A stretch of 64,000 nt of DNA from Siderastrea radians (GCA_964017195.1 OZ024897.1:35913036-35977035); one strand, 5' to 3'; shown: positions 11,019 to 23,256, counted from the first letter of the stretch. The notes: generated by a model not told the origin, from the sequence alone. Made by a program: numbers and translations.

Positions 11019-14000
11019 GTTTTTACATACTCATTTCGAGCGCCTCAATACATTTACAAGATAAAAATATTAAAACCTAATTTACTAAACGTTGAAAAAA
11101 ATAATTAATAGATGGTACATTCATTAATAGAGCCTAGTGAATCAAAATCAGTACTGGTTGCTATGGTCAAGGAGATGCAGTTATTTCACAGAAGGGGGAT
11201 TTGTCATATTTCATCTGTGTTGTTTGTTACTTTCAGATTCTCCACAACAGAACTATGGTGCAGCTTGGCCTGTGTGCATTCAGGCATGGTATGATCAAGG
11301 ATGCTCACAATTCCTTGCATGATGTGCAGTCCAGTGGAAGAGCAAAGGAACTTCTTGCACAGGTATGCAGTGCAACTCCTATCCTTACAAGAGTGCCAGA
11401 GTACAGTTTAGACAATATAAAAAAATGTCCCTTGGGAGAAAGAGTTGAAAAATAAACAGCTCCACAGAGAAGGGTTGCTCAATTGCTTTCCTTTGAATGT
11501 CACTCTGTAGGATTTTATCAACTGGTGTGAACATCAAGACAGAATAATGAACAATACTACAGCAACGTACTACACAGTTAACGTTTCAGTTGAGTGGTCA
11601 CACTTGAGGATTTAATCCATAGCATCTAAAGTTAGAACCACCTTGTACAGCATAATCAACAGCACCGCAGGAAAGTACTGCTCAGTAGCTTTCATTTGAA
11701 AGGTCATGCTGAAGGATTTCATCCACAGACTCAAAGTTAGAACTGCCTTGTACAGCATAAGAAACAGAACCACAACAGGATACTATTGAAGAGCTTTCAT
11801 CTGAAGTCGCACTTTGGGATTTTATATATTTGAATAGTTGCAATTTAGAGTTTTACTTACGTGTTTGAATAGTCACACTTTAGGATTTCATCCGTGACCT
11901 GGAAAGACTTGATTCCATTATTTGACAGGATCAGTAATATAGTACCTTTTGTTCATTTTCAAGGGTTTAATGCAACAAAGGCAGTATGAAAGAACCCCAG
12001 AACAAGAGAAAATTGAAAAGAGAAGACAGGTATGTTGTGGTGTAGTCCATGCGGTAAAATGAATCTTAATCAGTTAATAATGTTTACAACTTGAATCTCA
12101 ATAATTAGGTTTTTTCTTTGTATGCTAGGTGCCATTTCACATGCACATAAGCCTGGAGCAACTGGAGTGTGTTTACTTAACATCAGCAATGTTAATTGAA
12201 ATCCCATGGATGGCCGGTATGTCTGTAGCTCACAATTACCTTTGTTAAGTGCTTAGGTAATCCAGATGCTTCCACTTTAACAAGCCAGCTTCTTTGTTAA
12301 GTACTGCTCCTGTAACTGTCAAGTCCCTTGTCACTGAGAAATAGAATTTTAGTCTGGCTTTTTGAAAGTGCATTAATTTTGCATTAATTCAGTTTTAAAA
12401 GCTGGCGAGAGTTTTTCTTTCTCTTATGTAAATCACTCCACCTGTTAACTTTAAGCTCCAGCTTGAAAGTAACCAATTGAAAAAAAAAAATAAAAAGATT
12501 GTGTTATTCCAGAAATTTTCCATACTCCCCCCATGGAGGGTTTTTGGTTTGAACCCCAACACTCCTCTGGAAATTCCAGTTTAGCTTCATACTTTCCTTT
12601 AAAATTTTAGGTAATAACCCCCCCCCCCCCCTTCTCCGAATTTCCAATGACCCTCCTTGGGTTGGGTATGGATATTTTCTGGAACAACACAATTTGGAAA
12701 AGAATTTACATTCCTTGGTTACTAAATTTTTAAACATGCATGACAGCAATACATAGGTCAATGGAGAAAAACTAGGGTAAAATAGGAAGGGAAATAAAAT
12801 GTCCCATCCAATCTTCTGGAACAGGTGGGGCAATAAAATTATCTTGTATGTTCCAACAGGAAAATCCATCTGCCACCTAAATACCTGTAGCTTAAAACAA
12901 AAATTTGATTTAGTTATCTTAGAATAAGCAATTGAGAAAGTGTCATGGCAAGTACAGATCCAAGTAAGAGAAGTTTTCCCTTGGTAAAGCTTAAATTTTC
13001 TTTGAGCCTTAAAGAAGGCACAAATTGCACAGAACACACAAAAAGTGGGAATTTGACTGAAAAAGTAATGCTGTATTAAAACACAGTACATTAGTAGAAC
13101 ACAAGGAACTGCTAACATGCATAAGTTGAAACAAGACTAAAGTCCACCAGAATGGTTGAAAGCACAAATGTACTTAAACTTGTGTAACTTTATATCTGTT
13201 CTTGTTTTCAGCTCATGCATACGATTACAGACCTCGTATTTTTAGCAAAAGCTTCCACTATCAGCTACGACAAAGTGAAAAGCAAACCTTAGTTGGTTAG
13301 TAGAAGTAATATATATATTTATAAGTTCTTTTGCTTTGGATTCTCTGAGGTTGTGTTTATGAAATTGTTAGCAGTTGGTTACAACTGAGATACTGTGATA
13401 CTTGTGGGTATGGAAATGTACATGGATTTTTGGTACTACATTTCCCATGAAGTTGCTTTCAAACAGTTAACTTGAGCTTCCAACTTTGTTTCCCAGACTC
13501 GCAAATTTTGGAAAGCTATTCCTTTCACACAACAAACCTCCACAAAAGCACACTTGCTGCTTATAAAGGCCTTGTTTCCACCACCTACTGTTTGTCTCAC
13601 TCCTTCATGTCAATTCTTGTTGGACTAACATTCGATCATGTCATTTATGTCAAATGAAAGGTTGCCAACACTAAAAGTTGTCAGCCAGCTAAAGAGTAGA
13701 AACTAGTATCAGTCCAATTGCAATTGAACAATGTTTGTTTGGTTGTTGATTTGACTGTCATATTGTCGGTCCATTCTTGTATTGTTCAATTGTCTGTTAC
13801 GCTTTCCTTCATTTAAAATTGCCAGCTGTTATTTGTTTGTGATTTGTTGCTGGACTGTTCGTGAGCTGTTAGTAAAATACTTTCAGCCAACAAACTGCCA
13901 ACAATCAGGCGACAAAATTGTGGAAGAGCTGTTCTTCCAGCAGTTTTCCCTTGGCTTGCTAAATGTTATCATGGTGTTTACACTAGAACATGTTTGCAAA

Positions 14001-17000
14001 CTTCAGTTATCCTGGTAAGAGTGCTTCTTGAGAAACAAAAGAAAAAATTATACACATGTCCGACAGCATATCACTGCTCAGATCTAATAAAGGTCATTGT
14101 TAATGTATGTTTTTTCAACTGTGATTATAAGATTTCTTTTTGGTATTTCAGGTCCTCCAGAGAGCATGCGTGAACATGTAGTGGCTGCCTCCAAAGCCAT
14201 GAAGAAAGGAGACTGGAGACAGTGCAGGGACTACATTTTAGCTGTTAAGGTATACATGTAGCAAAGATGCAGGCGAACTCTTACTGACATAGATATATTG
14301 GAAACTGGATAATGATATTATCCAGGTGGATATCACTAAATAACAGATCTGATTGCTTACAATGTATATTTTACATTTAAATTAGTGGCGTGCAACTTTT
14401 TTTCCTTGATAGGTGTGGAAATTATTCCGCCAAACAGATCAAGTTCAAGAAATGCTCACAAGGTTAAACTCAACTAATTTTTTTTAATGGATTCTTTGCT
14501 ATTAGTGAAATATATTTCACATATTAATGTACATACAGTTAAATATTTGTTGGGAGGGTGGAGTCTGTCCCAGTGCCACTAGCCCCCTGATGGGTAGGCA
14601 TCTCTCTCCCTTGTGCCTATGGAGGTTAGGATGTAAAGAGACTTCCAGCTGGTATCTCAGACTAGGCTTCACTTTTGTTTTATTTTCTGAGATTCGAATT
14701 GTCAAATTGGCTAACAGTTTTATTCATTCCTACATTGGCTCTTTAGTGACCTTATGTTTTGTTTGTGGTTTTTGAAGGAAAATCCAAGAGGAGAGCCTGA
14801 GAACTTATCTGTTCACATACAACAGCGTCTACGATTCACTGAGGTAATGTAAAATCACCAGTTAGATTTAAACATTGAACCGCATAATTTTGTGCCAAAA
14901 GAGCAAGTGGCATATTTTACATTGAACTTCAAATTTTTGTGATTAAATGGAGGAGTGGAGTATAATTTCATATACATCTGTGTACAGGTCAATGTAAAAT
15001 TAAAACTCAGCTATGTATATTTAAGGGTATTTTGTAATCACCAAGCATTCTTTTTGTTGGCAAACCTCTGGAAATTGCAATTCAGATTTTTGTCCCTTTT
15101 CTCCCTATTGTTTCTCCTTCAAGAAAGTATTACTGAGAAAACATTCTAACGTGAAGCCTGTGTTGTTGTTATGTGTAGTTTGTTCACTTTGGCCGAGATG
15201 TTTGAATTACCTCCTGCTGTTGTACACAGCACCATCAGCAAAATGATCATTAATGAGGAATTACAGGTTTGTAAGCAATACAGTTACTCCCCCAGCTGGT
15301 ATCACAAACTTTGTCCACATTATGAGCTTGGCAATGGGCTGAGACCAAGAAGTTTGTCTGTGATGATGAGGTGTCTGTATGAAGGAAAATCGCTTACTAT
15401 AATAAAAATTCCTGCATCGGACTGGGTATCACCAACCATGATTTGAGCATTAATTGGACAGTGTACTCGTTATGCCTAAGTAATTGGACAGTACGCATCA
15501 GAGCACACTCTCTAATGGCTCAGTTACACTTGAGTAAGTTCTTTTTTTTATGTATCTTGCAACTAAAACTGTTGTCTATTCCTTCTCCAGAATGTTTTAA
15601 AACTTGCGGCATTTTTTTATATCAAGGCTTTGCTTTAAGAAGAATAATGACAGGGTGCCCAAAGGCTCCCAGCCATGAAATCTGGGGTGCCCAGCCCTTA
15701 AGCATTATGCAAAAAAAATAAGTTTTTGAGTTGCTTGAAGGCAAAAGTTAGTAGCCTGAGGCCCAGCAGCGCACAGCCCTGTATGTTTTGCATGAAAATT
15801 TGATGTACGTGGATCAGATGGCATGATAAGTTATCCGTAAGCATGTCTGATTGAACAAAGTTTTACTTCCTAAATGGGGGGGGGGGAGAGGGGGGTTAAA
15901 CCTCCCAATTCCCGTACCCTTTAATCCCGGTTCCCGCCCTGTATTTTTTGGCTCCCGCCCCTTTGCATTTTTCGATTGCAAAATATTGCACAATGTTGTG
16001 TAATTTTTCCCTTTGCCTCCCGCTTCCCGCCACCTCGGGGATCCCGCTTCCCGCCCCCTCTTCTCCTGCCTCCCATACACCTCCTGCCCCCTTTCTCCTG
16101 GTCTCCCGCCCCCCCGTCCCCCCTACTAAATGGGCCCTAAAGTGGGGATTGTCTTATGACACTGGTCTCTCTCTGCCCTTGTTACAGACAGCTAGAAAAC
16201 ACCCCCATACCTGAAAACACCCTTTTCCCCTGATAAAGAGCCCCCGCCTTATTGAATGAAACTTATCTAATTCTACTGGTGCAACTAGCTAGTTGCTAGC
16301 AACTAGCCTGTTCCAGGCTCCGAGATAGTAGGCAAAGCGTGAATTGAGAAAAAGAGCGCCAAAAAAACGAAGAGCCTGGGCAGAGACACCACCCCCATTT
16401 TTCTGGATCCCGCGCGTCTTATTTTCGTGTTCCCTTTCTAATTTTCATGCCGTCCCATCTATCTGAGAGCCTGGGACAGGCTACTAGCAACTAGCTGGCA
16501 CAGTTCACGAGATACTCTCTCTTCGAAGATGTTCCGGCCTATTTTTAATAGTTCACTAGATGTTCAAAGTAAGATCAACACATTGTTTGCTGTTGTTGCT
16601 GACACATGTCACAGGTTTCTGAGAGCACTGAGTAAGGATTGAAAAGTTGTGTTGATGTTTTAAACTCTCTCTCCCCAGGCCTCTTGGGATGAACCAACTC
16701 AGACAGTTGTGATGCACCGAGGAGCAGAGCCTTCTCTTCTTCAGAGCCTGGCACTACAACTGGCTGACAAGGTAATATTAATAAGGAGTTAACTTCCCAG
16801 TGCTCTGGTGAACCTTATGGACTTCGCGGGCCAGAGCAAAGCACCACAGTCATCATCACGTCCTCCAGAATTTTTTTTTTTCTGATCTGTGAGCGATAAC
16901 TCTCCATCGAGCATAGGTTGAACAGCAATGTTGACAGATGTACTTTCTTTGTGGATCTTAGTTTCTTGTTCTGGAAGTCTTGTTTGTTGAAATCCTGTTT

Positions 17001-18373
17001 GTCTCTGTCTGCAAACCTTACAGTGTTCATAATTTTGTTCCATTTTTTGAATAAGATGCAAGTTGAACAACATTTGGACGAAACACTCAAATCCTGTGAT
17101 ATTCTGTGTGGCTATTTGCACTTTTCCATTGTCACTTTGTCTTTGTGCTGCTGTACACTGTGCACACATGCTGGATCCCAATTTTTTTTTTAATTTAGAT
17201 TTTGTTTTTTCTCTCTCCGTTTTTGGACAGTTGAGTTTTGCTAACGAAAAATAGTATTCTTTGATGTCCAAATGATAAGTTAAGTTGGATAGAGTGAAAA
17301 GCAAGTAAAAAAAACTATGACAATGGGATTTCAGGCTTGAAATGTAATAAATATAATTGATATAGCATAAACACTGCGTTCTTTATTACTAGGTCAGCAC
17401 GCTGGTTGAAAACAATGAACGTATTTATGACACAAGACATGGAGGATTTGTGCAGTTCAAGGACAGGCAAGGTATGCTGCTTACCAGTGGATAAAACTGG
17501 CTCACTGATCTCTCTGTAGCTAGGCACCTGCAGATCACAGGAATTGTATTGTGGATTGAGCATGACTTTACAAATCTAACCTGCACATTTAAATTATCAT
17601 ATATCACACCAATGTTAGAAAGCGTCCTTCATAAATGGTCAACAACAGCAGGGTCAAAGGCTTTGAGAAAGAGACTTGTTTTTTTATTAAATCTCGCAGT
17701 CAGTTTCGCCAAGTGGTTTGGTTTTAGAGAAAATTTAAAAACAATTATTGTGTATGCAGTGTTTTGACATGCAAATATGCAAATATTATTGACTGACTAA
17801 ATTTTGACATGAGACAGTTATGTTCTCAGCGCATCAGTTGTTTTGAACTAACTAAATCTGAAGTTTCCGTACTATGTTCCTCTCTACTTTTAATAGAAAA
17901 TTTAGGGTATATGTGGCAACATAATTGTAAAGGTATATTGGTATACCTCTAACAGATCAGGATGTCATCTCAAGGCCCATGTTTTATAATGTATAACCCC
18001 TCAGCATGTGGAAAAATACCACTGGCCATTGCAACTTGACAGCAGACCAAGCTTCAATTAAGTAAACTAATGTTTAAGCCCTAGCACATTTTTCGAGTCG
18101 TTTACAGTAAGTAGAACGATGAAGTATAGGGTGTATAGCCATGATTTTTTCCTCTGGTTTTCCTTGTCTTGTTTGTGCTTTAATTTTGCTCATTCAATCA
18201 AATTTCAAATCTCTTTAGGGCAAGGCCGCTATAGCCGTCAAAACCAGCAGCATTTTGATCGACAAGATAGGCCTGAAAAACAGGACAGACAGGATAGATA
18301 CAACTGGCAAGAGAGATACGGACGACAGCATGAGAGGTCTTACCAGCAACAGACAACACAGTCATCTTACTGA
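9443..18373 (+). CDS. EIF3C: eIF3 subunit C, right-arm copy, 5'-truncated but 3'-complete
   Basis: Twelve exons encode the C-terminal half (about 420 residues) of eIF3c: 9443-9709, 11237-11362, 11964-12029, 12129-12216, 13212-13295, 14152-14249, 14413-14462, 14778-14843, 15179-15266, 16679-16771, 17393-17471, 18219-18373. Phases agree at every junction. The PCI-type part is covered by exons 13212-16771, and the Arg/Gln/Tyr-rich tail ends in TTQSSY followed by TGA. The first exon is disrupted: relative to the left copy it has a net 4 bp gain (best read as a 2 bp loss against a longer ancestral linker), so the acidic frame runs into TAG near 9499 while the downstream frame is open. No upstream exons exist between here and the palindrome axis, so a normal N-terminus cannot be encoded in this window. 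Conserved positions also vary from the other copy (ILHNRT against ILYNRT). Confidence 0.92.
9964..10169. mobile_element. MITE with AAGCCCCAG ends, right arm
   Basis: Mirror of 5915-6120, same inverted ends. Confidence 0.65.
10430..10590. mobile_element. Second MITE copy, right arm, one end deleted
   Basis: Mirror of 5471-5650 in which GAAAATATCCATACCCACG is missing after GTGTGGATACA, so the inverted terminus is lost on that side. Confidence 0.5.
10984..11016. repeat. (AAT)11 microsatellite, right arm
   Basis: Uninterrupted run of about 33 bases, mirror of 5019-5078. The length difference is a marker to tell the arms apart. Confidence 0.95.
11480..11900. repeat. Tandem repeat of about 115 bp, right arm
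   Basis: Mirror of the array at 4143-4600 with the same unit motifs in reverse complement (AGGATTTCATCC, CCTTGTACAGCATAA). Confidence 0.6.
12507..12684. mobile_element. MITE with TTCCAGAAAAT ends (right arm)
   Basis: Mirror of 3379-3550. It differs by a longer C-run (about 12620) and several substitutions. Confidence 0.65.
16314..16483. mobile_element. MITE with TAGCCTGTTCC ends
   Basis: Inverted ends TAGCCTGTTCCAGGCTC and GAGCCTGGGACAGGCTA, about 170 bp, within the eIF3c intron before exon 16679. Short CTAGTTGCTAGC motifs flank both sides. Confidence 0.6.
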
Positions 18374-18560
18374 AGTAAAAACAGGTTTATCCTGTTGTGA
18401 CAGTTGCAGAAGGGCGAATACTCGTCAGGACAATTTTGCACTTTTGCTGGCTTCAAAGACCTGTGGGTCAGTAGATTCTACCCTCCTTCAAGATCATAAC
18501 TTTACAAATATTATATTCCAAGTTGTGACAATAAAATATGAAAGGAAGTCCAAAAGTGTG
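18374..18560 (+). other. 3' UTR and polyadenylation signal of eIF3c
   Basis: Sequence after the TGA at 18373 holds a canonical AATAAA at 18530-18535, about 160 bases downstream of the stop. This fits a normal short 3' UTR of the right-arm eIF3c copy. Confidence 0.6.
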
Positions 18561-19679
18561 TCCTTTTGATAAGAATTGCTGCAACACATTATTAAGACTC
18601 AACGAAGACATTATGTGTTACTTGTTAGATTCAGATATGTGTTCAACTGTTTAGACTCAATGAAGATATGTGCCACTTCTGGTTAGTACGCCTTTCAATA
18701 ATGTGCAACTTTTAAGTTCAAGACAACAAAATTAATGCTCATGTTTCATTACTGCCATCAATTGTTTTAGTGGAAGTCTCAAAAACCAAGAAGACTAGTT
18801 GTGGGGTTCAAGAGGTCACGTTTGTTTGTTTTGATTGGTGGATTTTGATTCACTTTTTGTCAATATAATATTGATCGACTGCAGTTGAAAATGCCATTGT
18901 TTGTTAAGTTTACAAGTTCAGAGTTTGAGTGTTATTGAACAATGCACTAAGTGTGAGACTCTGTGCTGTTTCTGTTGACCTTTTAAGCCCTGTTGTGATC
19001 GGACTTTTGTTTCTCCTTGTAAGAACAGTGCATGTTCAAACACACAGGTGATAACAATTAGTAAAGATGAGTTGGCTTGATGTGTACAAATGTGAACGTC
19101 TTTCATCTACTACTATAAGAAAATCAGTCATTATGACAAAGGAGTCGCACTTAGAAAACCATTCTTGTTGGCATATGACAAAGGAGTCGCACTTAGAAAA
19201 CCATTCTTGTTGGCATATTTAAAATATTGGCAAAACAAAAAAAATTCGTTCTATTAAATAAGGATGCCACTAGCGAGAATTTGTAGGTTGATACTTGGGC
19301 TTACAGGTTTAAGTTCGGTTTTACAGAGACCCTCCTTTCAAAGCAGGATTAATCAGTTTGATGCTGCCTTTGTGACTTACCAATGTTCTGTCTCCAGGCA
19401 ACTTGTCAGATTTTACACCAATGCAGCGGTCCCTATAAACTGTGTCTGATTATGTCTTAGACTGAAAATGCAATGTGCCTGTTAGTAAGTTATATCACCC
19501 ATGGAGAGACTTGCTTCGATGAGTCCCTGGTGTTAAACCCTAGGTTAAAACTGCCCTCTTCTACAAGAGGACAGTGGGCTGTAATGTCTGGCATGGTGCG
19601 AGAGCTATGATTGGCGAACCTGCGAAGAATGAGACGGTCGGGGAGGCTGTAGGTGTGCTTTGTACCTCTGCCACTTGTA
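18561..19679. other. Intergenic, one short duplication
   Basis: No supported gene. The only structure is a perfect 42 bp tandem duplication (ATGACAAAGGAGTCGCACTT...) at 19133-19216. Confidence 0.6.
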
Positions 19680-19865
19680 CAGTGGAACCTTGATTTAATG
19701 AACCTCTATATAACAAAGTCCTCGGTATAACGAACGATATTTTTCAGCCCAGTAATAGTGTAATGTATGGAAAAGAACCTCGATATAATGAACCCTTGAT
19801 ATAACGAACCAATTTCCCCAGTCCCTTGGCTGAATCAGGCACTTGGTTGAATCGAGGTTCCACTT
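19680..19865. mobile_element. Tigger/pogo-like MITE
   Basis: Ends CAGTGGAACCTTGAT and, inverted, AAGTGGAACCTCGATT, next to TA on both sides, with internal ATATAACGAAC repeats. CAGTGGAACCTCG-type termini and TA targets are typical of pogo/Tigger elements. Confidence 0.7.
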
Positions 19866-21353
19866 TATAATGAGGCATCATCCTACTCTCACACCAAAAA
19901 CCACAAAGTGCATCTTCTAGTTTGTTTGTTTTTGTCTCGTGGAGATAGTGAGACGCACTCCCTCCCATTTTTTTCACATTTCTCGTTTTTATCATCTAAT
20001 TCATGGTGTCATTAAATTCTCAAGTAACCATTATGCGATCCTCCCCAGAATATAATATTTGTATATTTGTATATTGTCAAGGAGATTGGTGACAGCTCAA
20101 ATTGTCAACAATAGGTGTGCTGTCTTTGTACCATCAAATTCAGGTCATTGAGATTTTCAGGTTATGAGAATATTTAGAAAGATCAATACAGGTACATTTA
20201 CCACCAAAATAAAGTGACCAACATCTAAATTCTCAGAATAATTTCAATGCATAATAGCCATTTTCACAATTAACTTTTCTGATTTGCATTGTGGATGTGT
20301 GGCAATTTCAGGTAAAACTGCAAAATTGCCTGAAATTGCCTCACATCCACGTTCAAATACATGGTTATGTAAATGAAACAGTTATTGAAAAACGGCTATT
20401 TGTCAAACATGATAAGAAGAATAATTGTTAATCATATCCTGGGGATATTGTCTTGATGTACCACCCAATTCTCGTGATAACTCTCATTTAAGCAAAAGTC
20501 ATTCAGTAGGGAGAAAATAAATTTTGATCTCGGAAATTAGAGGCTCAATCAACTTTCCGAGTAGCCACGTGATTTCTTCAGAGGGAAAACAAAAAACTGA
20601 CTACGCGACTGCTAAAAACTTCATCTGAAAATTTATTGAAGTCACAGAACTTGGGAGCACTCGTGCCCCCCTACACTTTTTTTACAGTTTCCATGTTTTT
20701 ATACAGATGGAAACTACCCTGATATTCATACAGTCTTTGCTAAAAAATCTTAAAAAATATATTTACATGAATTTAAACTAATTCTTCAATGTTTCTTTTA
20801 AAGCGGTTTTAAAAACCCCCTATCTGATGCAATGCTAATTTCAAGAACAATAAAGGGCCCTTACACTTGAGTTTATCACTGTTAATTATTGCTATGTTGT
20901 ACACATGCTTGTGTGCAGTAGCCAGTGCTATGATGTAAAAATATTTGTCATTTGATTTAACTACCAAGCCCCAGCAATCATCAACATCAAATTTTTATAC
21001 ATCATATGAGTACATTTATGACACATACAGGTCAGGAGAATTAAGGAACTTGTCACCAATGTTGAATTTTGTTGATGTTTAAACAAGTTCTTCCAACTAG
21101 TACTCAACAAAATGTATGAGGACCAGTAAGGAGAATTTGTATGTAAAAGATGCTGGGACTTGAAAGGGTGAATGTTTTGCCTAGAAAACCTGTGTGGCTC
21201 ATGCATGTTTCCACTCAAAAAAATTATAATCTTCAAATTAAAAAAAAACTTTGGTTCATTATTGATTTTATAAACAAAAAACTGTGCTACTCCCAGACTC
21301 CCAACTACCCACCCACTAGCCTGCGTACCCACTAGCCTGCGTAGCAGGCGTAA
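19866..21353. other. Intergenic with one strong hairpin
   Basis: AT-rich sequence without a supported gene. A near-perfect hairpin sits at 20291-20350: GTGGATGTG-T-GGCAATTTCAGG pairs with CCTGAAATTGCCTCACATCCAC around a loop of about 16 nt. Confidence 0.5.
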
Positions 21354-22291
21354 TGCATGGTTCAATTTTACCTGTTACCATCCCCCCCCCGGGCAACCCA
21401 CGGGACAAGTCCAACCCTTCAGGCCCGGGGGTGGGGAATTGTTTGAAGCGGTTTTGTCCCGGGGGTAGAGGGGTGGGGCAAATCGAAAATAACTTCTCGT
21501 TTTTTCTTGTGAAGCACGTCACTTCTCAATTGACACAATGGCGCCGGACAGCGTAGAGAAGACTGCCTATTTCCAGGGAAAATCCCTAGAATTTGTAGTA
21601 GTCTGGTTGGAGAAGAATAATCTCTCAAAATTAAAATCTGTATTCGAAGGCACGTTTATTATAAATTGTGCGTTTGATGCGTACTCGAATGGAAGGCGTT
21701 CGTCACAATCCTAGAAATATTTCTTCAGCGTATTTATTTGTATAATAAGATGACTTAAATAGACGTTATATAAAAACAGGTGCACGGCTTTATATTAGAC
21801 AGAGATCTCAGTCCAGTTTTCTTGTGAAACAAGCTAAGAAAAACTCCTTTAAAAATACTGCCATCAATTTGTTCACCGGACCTTTTTTGTGCATGTGCTA
21901 TGTTTAGAATAAAACACGCGGTGAAGAACATTTCTTTACTCGCCAGCCGTATGCCAGTGCGGTTAGACTTTTTTGTTCAGTTTTCTTTTTCAATGTAGTG
22001 TTCATGTTTACTTATACTATTAGTGTAGTATCCTTCGTTCAGTAAACTCTAGAAAAGCGTTTAAGTTCTTGTCAAAACGTCTGGTTTTGCTATTGTACGG
22101 AAATCAATATGGTTCTCTATATTTTGAATACAAACAACGTACTTGTGGTCGATGAGGAGTCCCGGGGGTGGGAAATTGTCTCTTTCCGCGTGCCCGGGGG
22201 TGGGGAATAGACCGCCAAGTAAGAAAAAAAATGCAAATCCCCGGGGGTGTGCCCGGGGGGGAGATGGTAACAGATAGAATTGAACCTTGCA
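21354..22291. mobile_element. PIF/Harbinger-like non-autonomous element, copy 1
   Basis: Inverted ends TGCATGGTTCAATTTTACC and GGTAACAGATAGAATTGAAC...TGCA are flanked by TAA on both sides (21351-21353, 22292-22294), matching the 3 bp TWA targets of PIF/Harbinger. Subterminal G/C tracts such as CCCGGGGGTGGGGAA occur at each end. The 938 bp body is collinear with the inverted copy at 36395-37299. No transposase is present, but a small ORF at 21538 is conserved between copies. Confidence 0.75.
21538..21714 (+). CDS. 58-residue ORF inside the Harbinger-like element
   Basis: An ATG frame of 58 codons begins MAPDSVEKTAYFQGKSLEF and contains WLEKNNLSKLKSVF. The copy at 36972-37106 keeps the same start and about 40 residues with mostly conservative changes. 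The WLEKNNL...LKSVF pattern resembles the start of a SAM-type helical domain, but this is only a visual likeness. It may be a captured host exon or a remnant of an element gene. A possible splice boundary follows the conserved part, since the copies diverge after about residue 44. Confidence 0.35.
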   Translation: MAPDSVEKTAYFQGKSLEFVVVWLEKNNLSKLKSVFEGTFIINCAFDAYSNGRRSSQS

Positions 22292-22540
22292 TAAACGGGG
22301 AAGGAGAGCGAGAACGCGGGAGAAAAATGGGTTTCTGGGAGCTCCTTCCCCAAACAGGCTTACCCACCCACCCACTCGAACTTCCAATGGAACCTGCCCT
22401 TTATCTTTTTGAATACTGGATATGACACTGTAGAAGTTCATGATATTGTTGTCATATTAGCAAATTAATTACATCTAATTTTTTTGTAAATCCCGGGATG
22501 TACAAAATTTATCTCTATTTTATTTCCATTTTAAATCTAG

Positions 22541-22743
22541 AGCCCGGCGAAACGATCAAACACTTTTGTCCTACATCGTGTTGGATGAACATGTCTTACT
22601 GTTTAGCCGCCTCTCTCAACTCTGCGTTTGTTTTTCCGTTGTCCGATTTTTAGTCAAAGATTGTTTGCCCGTTTAGCCACCGAATCTTTTCGTGTGACAA
22701 ACACGATGTTGGACGAAAATGTTTGACCCTTTAGCTGGTGCTT
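22541..22743. mobile_element. Third copy of the AAGCCCCAG MITE
   Basis: Same internal order as 9964-10169 (GTCCTACATCGTGTTGGATG, ACTGTTTAGCCGCCTCTCTC, GTGTGACAAACACGATG, TTTAGCTGGTGCTT). It lies outside the palindrome, so the family is dispersed. Confidence 0.65.
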
Positions 22744-22804
22744 AACCACTTTTCTCCTGTTACTAAAGGTCTCTAGAGCTAAGCTTCTAAGCTTTTAGGA
22801 TCAA

Positions 22805-23085
22805 AGTTTTTTCTGCTCTCTTGTGATTGGCTAATTAGGGAATAAAATGCAGACTGCAGAGGAAACAAGACTGAACTGCTGACCGCTGAGGAAACAGAGT
22901 GAAATTCAGTTGCTGATTGGCTTATTTTTTCGTAATGCTGACTGCAGTGGAAACACTTTGGTTGTGCATTTGTGATTGGTTGATTTTGATCCGAAATGGT
23001 GACTGCAGAGGGAACACGCTGCGTGTGCGTTTGTGATTGGTTGATTTTGATCCAAAGTGTTGACTGCAGAGTGAAAAAAGTTTTT
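22805..23085. repeat. CCAAT-rich degenerate tandem array (about 60 bp unit)
   Basis: Four to five diverged units contain GTGATTGG (CCAAT box on the minus strand), TTGATTTTGATCC and GACTGCAGAGG. The two best-matched units start near 22970 and 23032. The array lies 400-650 bp beyond the 3' end of the NLR gene. No promoter function is proven. Confidence 0.6.
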
Positions 23086-23256
23086 GTTTTTTTATCCCGG
23101 TTCTTTGACATCTTTCAACCGAGTTCAACAATTTTTCACTTTTGCTGATTTTTTTCTGTGTTGGCAAGAAAATGACATTCAATGGAGGAAAGCTGAAACG
23201 TCATTTCAACTGACTGGAAAAAAAGTCAGGTGATGTTTTTCAAATATCTTTGTGTT

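Larger units (their letters stand above)
1..16040. repeat. Giant palindrome, arms of at least 8 kb
   Basis: The left arm (1 to 8090) is the reverse complement of the right arm (8094 to about 16040) around a 3-base spacer at 8091-8093. Homology reaches base 1, so the left arm extends outside the window. The arms are not identical: they differ by scattered substitutions, by (AAT)n length (20 units at 5019, about 11 at 10984), by a 418 bp mobile element only in the left arm (6925-7342), by about 22 bp missing from the right arm near 10437, and by minisatellite copy number beside the axis. Each arm carries eIF3c exons. The structure is either a genuine inverted duplication or two haplotypes joined at a hairpin by the assembler; sequence alone cannot decide. 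Confidence 0.95.

Noticed and set aside
15814..16214. ORFs rich in Pro/Gly near the palindrome edge
   Set aside because: Products of CCCGCC-type low-complexity sequence in an eIF3c intron.
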